Shown here: positions 59,774 through 64,000 of the stretch, piece by piece
How positions within the stretch are numbered: the stretch's first letter is position 1
Layout of the letters: each line of letters starts with the position of its first letter
Assembly: GCA_018376445.1 (NCBI GenBank)
Contig: JAHABL010000004.1
Span: 112,334 to 176,333 of the forward strand
Source: Mycobacteriales bacterium
GTDB taxonomy: Bacteria; Actinomycetota; Actinomycetes; Mycobacteriales; Mycobacteriaceae
DNA: 64,000 bases
Direction: 5' to 3'
Position numbers and translations under genes: made by a program
Notes under the pieces: generated by a model
What the model saw: the letters and a program-made list of their open reading frames with translations, nothing else
Database searches by the model: none
Told to the model about the DNA's origin: nothing

Positions 59774-61336
59774 ATGATCCAGAACATCGTTGCTATGGAC
59801 ATGGTGGCTAGCCCCGCACGAATGATCGAGAGCCCTGCGCTGGATTACCAGACCCTCGCTCCGCTATTGATCATGTTCGGTGGTGCCTGTGTCGCTCTCC
59901 TCCTGGACGCCTTCGTGCGTCGGCCGGCCCGCGCAATCGTGCAGCTGGTCTCTGTCTTTGCTGTTCTCATTGCCACGATGGGAATGCTTATTGCAAACTG
60001 GGTCGATGGCCGCTTCGCGGTTGTCGCCAATGGCCTCCTTGCCATGGACAAGCCCACCTATGTGGCACAGGGCGCCCTGATTGTCTTCACCGCCCTCTGC
60101 ATGATTCTCTTCAGTACACGGCATGCACGCCGTCTGAAGACAATTCCCGAGAGTGAGCGGACTGAGCACTCCGAGATCTACGTCTTGGCACTGTTCTCTC
60201 TGTTCGGCATGATGCTCTTCGCCGCAGCGACTAACCTGCTTATGCTCTTCGTCGCTCTTGAAGTGATGTCTCTGCCGCTCTACGTTCTCTCCGGATTGGC
60301 ACTCTACCGCCGGCGTCTGAGCCAGGAAGCTTCCCTGAAGTACTTCCTGCTGGGTGTACTTGCAGCAGCCATTATGCTGTACGGCATCGTGATGCTCTAC
60401 GCGGCGACTGGTAACTTCACCTTTGCCGGCATTGCAGAGCAGTCCTCTCACACCGACAAGCCTGCCCTGCTGGTGCTGGGCGTTGTGTTCGTCGTGATTG
60501 GCCTCCTCTTCAAGATCGGTGCGGTGCCCTTCCACAGCTGGGTACCGGATGTCTACCAAGGCGCCCCCACCCCGGTGACTGCTTTCATGGCAATCTGCAC
60601 CAAGCTGGCTGCCGTTGCTGCTCTAGCCCGTGTTCTCACCGTCGCGGTGCCTCTCAACGAAAGCCAGTGGGAAGTTGTCATCGTGGTACTGGCCATCATC
60701 TCGATGCTGTTCGGCGCCCTGCTGACTATGACCCAGACCGACGTCAAGCGACTGATCGCTTACTCCTCCATCACTCACGCGGGCTTCATCATGACCGCTC
60801 TGGTGGGTGCACACCAGGGTCTCCTCAAGGTAGGAAGCCTGGAGTTCAGTGTTGTCTCTTCGGTGTTGATCTACCTGGCGGCCTACGGCCTGGCGACCAT
60901 TGGTGCTTTCGCCATTGTCACGGTCGTCCGTCGCGAGAGTGGCGAGGAGGCCACTGCGATCTCTGCTTGGGAAGGTATTGGACGTCAACATCCTTGGTTG
61001 GGTGCGGCCTTCGCTCTCTACTTCCTGAGCTTTGCAGGTATCCCCCTTACCGCTGGCTTTATTGGTAAGTTCACCGTCTTCGCAGTGCCGTGGTTGGCTG
61101 GCTACAGCTGGCTGGTCGTCGTTGCCCTGCTGGTGTCCGCACTGGCCGCCTACGCCTACGTGCGCATGATTATCGTCATGTTCTTCAAGCGCCCGAATGT
61201 CACCACTGTGGTGGCAAAGCCAGGTGCCGCGGTCAGTATCGTGGTGGTTATCACCGCTTTACTCACCGTCCTCATGGGTATTCTTCCCGGACCGGTGCTG
61301 GGCCTTGCGAATTCGCTCGGTGGCTTCCTGATGTAG
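59774..61336 (+). CDS. nuoN: NADH-quinone oxidoreductase subunit N
   Basis: The third antiporter-like subunit, 520 residues, last of the operon. It shows LFVALEVMSLPLYVLSGLAL, FKIGAVPFHSWVPDVYQGAP, and the segment LIAYSSITHAGFIMTALVG. A hairpin terminator follows 22 bases after the stop. The full A-to-N set, with no insertion or gap, indicates a working proton-pumping complex I. Confidence 0.97.
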   Translation: MIQNIVAMDMVASPARMIESPALDYQTLAPLLIMFGGACVALLLDAFVRRPARAIVQLVSVFAVLIATMGMLIANWVDGRFAVVANGLLAMDKPTYVAQGALIVFTALCMILFSTRHARRLKTIPESERTEHSEIYVLALFSLFGMMLFAAATNLLMLFVALEVMSLPLYVLSGLALYRRRLSQEASLKYFLLGVLAAAIMLYGIVMLYAATGNFTFAGIAEQSSHTDKPALLVLGVVFVVIGLLFKIGAVPFHSWVPDVYQGAPTPVTAFMAICTKLAAVAALARVLTVAVPLNESQWEVVIVVLAIISMLFGALLTMTQTDVKRLIAYSSITHAGFIMTALVGAHQGLLKVGSLEFSVVSSVLIYLAAYGLATIGAFAIVTVVRRESGEEATAISAWEGIGRQHPWLGAAFALYFLSFAGIPLTAGFIGKFTVFAVPWLAGYSWLVVVALLVSALAAYAYVRMIIVMFFKRPNVTTVVAKPGAAVSIVVVITALLTVLMGILPGPVLGLANSLGGFLM

Positions 61337-61358
61337 GATCAGCCTCTCGCATCGTAGT

Positions 61359-61387
61359 AACCCCCCAGGGCAGTGCCCTGGGGGGTT
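61359..61387 (+). terminator. Terminator of the nuo operon
   Basis: AACCCCCCAGGGCA and TGCCCTGGGGGGTT form a 14-bp near-closed stem, followed by TTACATCTATTTC. Confidence 0.8.
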
Positions 61388-61574
61388 ACATCTATTTCAC
61401 ACCCCAGAGTGGTATCGAAAGACCCCCCAGAATGGCGCTGAGAACATCTTAGAGGGATGAACTCTCCTCACCGGAAAACCCCCACCCACCCCTCCCCTTT
61501 AGCGACAGTGCTTCCTTTGCGTCAATCCTTTCCCTTTCGAGGCCTCACTCAACTTCTCTCGACTGAAGACACCA

Positions 61575-61607
61575 AGATGCCCGGTCACACAGTGTGACCG
61601 GGCATCT
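61575..61607 (-). terminator. Terminator after tRNA-Val
   Basis: AGATGCCCGGTCACAC and GTGTGACCGGGCATCT form a perfect 16-bp stem, 8 bases past the 3' end of the tRNA on the minus strand. Between 61388 and 61574 no gene is seen. Confidence 0.8.
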
Positions 61608-61614
61608 CTCAAAG

Positions 61615-61686
61615 TGCGTGAGGAGGGTTTCGAACCCCCGACCGCCGGTGTGTAAAACCGGAGCTCTACCCCTGAGCTACCCACGC
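61615..61686 (-). tRNA. tRNA-Val, anticodon TAC
   Basis: A full cloverleaf of 72 nt can be drawn. The acceptor stem is GCGTGGG with CTCACGC and discriminator A; the D arm is GCTCAGGGGTAGAGC; the anticodon stem CCGGT/ACCGG encloses loop TTTACAC (anticodon TAC, valine); the T arm is GGGGGTTCGAAACCCTC-like. The 3' CCA is not encoded. Confidence 0.95.
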
Positions 61687-61729
61687 AGGACGTTAAAACT
61701 CTATCCTATGAGGTGGTGTTTACCCTAAT

Positions 61730-62164
61730 TTAACGGCGAGGTGCGCCGTGCCGAGCTTGCACGAGACGTGTGACAATCCAGTCATTAACTGCGGAGGTCG
61801 ACGTCTGGGAGAGGCCGGCAGTGCGGGCACTCTCGGCAATCTCGGCAGGGTCTACAGCATCTGGTTGACCAGTCTTAGGGGTGGTCAACCATACCACTCC
61901 CCCGTCAGACAGCGGGGCGACTACATCAACGAGGTCATCGGTAAGGTCTCCATCACCATCGCGCCACCAGAAGAGAATGGCGTCACAGACGTCGTATGAG
62001 GTGTCCTCGAGCAGTGCGGAGCCGATGATATCTTCGATAGCTTCGCTAATGGACGAGTCGCAATCGTCGTCCCAACCAACTTCCTGCACGACCATGTCGT
62101 CAGAGATTTCAAGTTTATGGGCCAAGATGGCGTTGAAGTTGTTGGCGTCGGAGCTGGCGCTCAC
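61730..62164 (-). CDS. DUF3052 family protein (Rv2239c-like)
   Basis: A 144-residue actinobacterial protein of unknown function. It has the family pattern KLEISDDMVVQEVGWDDDCD, AILFWWRDGDGDLTDDLVD and GVVWLTTPKTGQPDAVDP. GTG start with AGGAGG 9 bases ahead. In mycobacteria the orthologue lies next to aceE (Rv2241); here aceE is absent and a MabR-type regulator follows on the other strand. Confidence 0.88.
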   Translation of the reverse strand: MSASSDANNFNAILAHKLEISDDMVVQEVGWDDDCDSSISEAIEDIIGSALLEDTSYDVCDAILFWWRDGDGDLTDDLVDVVAPLSDGGVVWLTTPKTGQPDAVDPAEIAESARTAGLSQTSTSAVNDWIVTRLVQARHGAPRR

Positions 62165-62317
62165 TGCGTCGATCCTCCTAGTTAGAGTTCGTTTCTCGAT
62201 GACTACACCAGTCTACCTACGAAAAAACTATTGCACACTGGTTTTTTCTGGCAACAAGTCCAGCGCATTCCGGAGTGTAGACGTGTGGTTTAACTCACGG
62301 AAACTACACTCACTCAT

Positions 62318-62333
62318 TTGCACAAACATGCAA
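62318..62333 (+). promoter_or_regulatory. Palindrome overlapping the mabR promoter
   Basis: TTGCA-CAAACA-TGCAA lies just before the -10-like AATAAT (62335-62340) and the GTG start. Its position suits an autoregulatory operator. The MabR consensus could not be checked. Confidence 0.35.
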
Positions 62334-62343
62334 CAATAATCTT

Positions 62344-63582
62344 GTGAGTAATGAACAAATGACCTCCCAAGGTTCGCAGGCTGAACTGACGTTGCTCAAC
62401 GCAGTGCCACCGAGCCTTGTCCAGCGCATTCGTAAGATATCTGGGCAGCTCACCCGGACCGTGATTGCACACATAAGTGTATCCCTTCCATTCTTTACGG
62501 AGCTTGATGCCAAGCATCGCGCTGACATTGGTGCGTTGGTACAGTCTGCTATTCGCTTCTTCGCGGATTGGGTTCAGCATCCGGATGATGACGATCTCGA
62601 CTTTAAGGATGTGCTTGGTTCGGATTCAGTCCACTTGGTAGAGGGCCTGAGCTTGCAGCAATCTGTTTCCATCCTGCACTCGAGCATGGAGATTATCGAG
62701 CAGGCCGTCATTAACATGAAGGATATGCCGGAGGCAAAAGCCACTCTGTTGGTCCACGCTCTTCGCTACAGCCGCGAGCTGGGATTCTCCATTGCAGACT
62801 ATTTTGCAGCAGCTGCGGAGAAACGCGGTGTCTGGGATGCTCGTATGGAAACGGCTTTGGTTGACGCAGTGGTGCGCGGAGCAAAGTCCGAGGACATCCG
62901 TTCGTTCGGCTCTGCCTTGGCCTGCGATACTAATCGGCCAGTGACGGTGATGGTGGGAACGCCGAGTTCTTTGGATCGCCAGGAACGCACGGTTCTTCGT
63001 CTTCATCAAGCTGCGGCCGACCTCGGATATCGCGCTCTTGCGGCGGTACAGGGTCCCTATTTGGTGACGTTGGTAAACATACCCGCGGAAGTGTTGATGA
63101 ACCCTGAATGCCCTATCTATGAAATTTTCTCCGATGACCAGATTATGTTGGGGCCGACAGCCCGTAATCTAGCGGGGGCTTCACGGTCTGCGGAGGAAGC
63201 GTTTGCAGCATTACGCGTCGCTCAAGCAATGCCTAATGTTCCACGGGTTGCGACCGCTGACATGTTTATCCCGGAGCGGGCTATTGCAGGTGACCATCGG
63301 GCTGTACAGCGTCTGTTTCATGACATCATTAAGCCTTTGCAGAAGTCGGCGAGTCAGGCCATCCGCGACACACTGCGTCTCTATCTCTCCGTCGATGGTG
63401 GCGTCGAGGAGGCCGCGCGGCAGCTCTATGTCCACCCCAACACAGTGCGTTACCGTTTAAAGAGAGTGAACGACATTACCGGTATGGATCCACTTGATTC
63501 GCGTATGCGGTTTACACTGCGGATCGCCAACGTTTTGGGAATGCTAGAGGACATTAACGAATCCAACAACAAATCTTGGTAG
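62344..63582 (+). CDS. mabR: PucR/CdaR-family transcriptional regulator (MabR-like, Rv2242)
   Basis: A 412-residue regulator. A helical N-terminal half is followed by a central domain (about 200-310) and a C-terminal PucR-type helix-turn-helix: LRLYLSVDGGVEEAARQLYVHPNTVRYRLKRVNDITGMDP. The positional orthologue MabR binds upstream of fabD-acpM-kasA and controls mycolate-type fatty acid synthesis in response to long acyl-CoA. acpM follows 86 bases later. The start is near a -10-like AATAAT, so the leader is short; an ATG at 62359 is the main alternative. Confidence 0.85.
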   Translation: MSNEQMTSQGSQAELTLLNAVPPSLVQRIRKISGQLTRTVIAHISVSLPFFTELDAKHRADIGALVQSAIRFFADWVQHPDDDDLDFKDVLGSDSVHLVEGLSLQQSVSILHSSMEIIEQAVINMKDMPEAKATLLVHALRYSRELGFSIADYFAAAAEKRGVWDARMETALVDAVVRGAKSEDIRSFGSALACDTNRPVTVMVGTPSSLDRQERTVLRLHQAAADLGYRALAAVQGPYLVTLVNIPAEVLMNPECPIYEIFSDDQIMLGPTARNLAGASRSAEEAFAALRVAQAMPNVPRVATADMFIPERAIAGDHRAVQRLFHDIIKPLQKSASQAIRDTLRLYLSVDGGVEEAARQLYVHPNTVRYRLKRVNDITGMDPLDSRMRFTLRIANVLGMLEDINESNNKSW

Positions 63583-63667
63583 AGTCGTGGGTGTTATCTG
63601 GGCGCTGCTGAGCGCCCTCCCCTTGCACGCATAGCGAAGGTACGAGACGGAAAGGAGAGCACCGCAG

Positions 63668-63925
63668 ATGGCCACTGATGAAAGAGACATCGTTGCTGGA
63701 CTTGCCGAGATCGTCGAAGAAGTCACAGGTGTTGAGCAAGCTGAGGTCACTCCAGACAAGAGTTTTGTGGATGATCTGGACGTTGATTCCCTCTCTATGG
63801 TAGAAATTGCTGTCCAAACTGAGGACAAGTACGGCATTGAGATTCCCGATGAGCGGATGAAAGGCATGCGCACAGTACGCGATGTTGTCGACTACATTAA
63901 GCGGGTCACTGTGGGTCGATCCTGA
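63668..63925 (+). CDS. acpM: Acyl carrier protein (AcpM-like, short form)
   Basis: An 85-residue acidic carrier for growing fatty chains. The phosphopantetheine Ser is S41 in DLDVDSLSMVEIAV, with the usual helix III/IV pattern. Mycobacterial AcpM has a C-terminal tail of about 30 more residues; here the protein ends soon after the core. Synteny with mabR indicates a FAS-II, mycolate-type role; a general carrier role is possible. GGAGAG lies 8-10 bases before the ATG. The rest of the window (63926-64000) shows no gene. Confidence 0.9.
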   Translation: MATDERDIVAGLAEIVEEVTGVEQAEVTPDKSFVDDLDVDSLSMVEIAVQTEDKYGIEIPDERMKGMRTVRDVVDYIKRVTVGRS

Positions 63926-64000
63926 AAGCGCGCTGTCGGCTGCGGAGATGCAGGACAGATAACAGCGCTCCTGACACACTGTGGTGGGCACTCGATTGCG

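Noticed and set aside
1..64000. CRISPR array, prophage or insertion sequence
   Set aside because: No regularly spaced repeats, transposase, integrase or phage structural genes were recognised anywhere in the window.

Overview
The window is a high-coding-density piece of an actinobacterial chromosome from the order Mycobacteriales (the Corynebacterium/Mycobacterium group). The evidence is a long run of genes in nearly the same order as Mycobacterium tuberculosis Rv2176-Rv2244: pknL end, class II aroG, RNase AS, glk, SRPBCC protein, pimB', two NlpC/P60 proteins, DnaQ/UvrC-like fusion, asnB, adoK, erpA, cobU-cobT-cobS, ilvE, dlaT, lipB-lipA, glnA1, glnE, glnA2, a Hip1/CaeA-like hydrolase, Rv2228c-Rv2232 homologues, cobD, DUF3052, a MabR-type regulator and AcpM. 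G+C looks moderate for the group. A reduced relative such as Lawsonella would fit, but the species cannot be proved from this window.

Layout. 1-9.6 kb: envelope, aromatic and cell-wall genes. 9.7-16.6 kb: asnB, adoK, the Fe-S carrier erpA and a late cobalamin operon. 16.7-22.7 kb: ilvE, then a lipoate block (dlaT, lipB, lipA) and a membrane protein. 23-34 kb: glutamine synthetases and their adenylyltransferase, split by an inserted block holding ogt, a heme-type ABC importer (hmuTUV) and two tandem secreted proteins of the neocarzinostatin fold. 34-39 kb: secreted hydrolase, lipoprotein, ald/aldR pair and the RNase P RNA gene. 39-45 kb: phosphatase, zinc-ribbon protein, Nif3-like protein, cobC, HAD hydrolase, cobD. 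45-61.4 kb: an atypical receiver protein followed by a complete 14-gene NADH dehydrogenase I operon (nuoA-N). 61.6-64 kb: tRNA-Val, DUF3052 protein, the fatty-acid regulator and the acyl carrier protein.

Most striking points. (1) The dlaT product keeps two lipoyl domains and the E3-binding domain, but its acyltransferase core reads D-S-C-L-V-D-A where the catalytic D-H-R-x-x-D-G motif should be. (2) Several genes expected from synteny are missing: the cytochrome bc1-aa3 cluster between the DnaQ/UvrC-like gene and asnB, aceE before mabR, and fabD between mabR and acpM. Together these suggest reshaped central and respiratory metabolism. (3) Two neocarzinostatin-fold proteins lie divergent to the heme importer, with tandem DtxR/IdeR-like boxes between them. 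(4) A DtxR/IdeR-like box and an intrinsic-terminator-like leader lie between a small membrane protein gene and the receiver/nuo operon. No insertion sequence, prophage or CRISPR array was seen.
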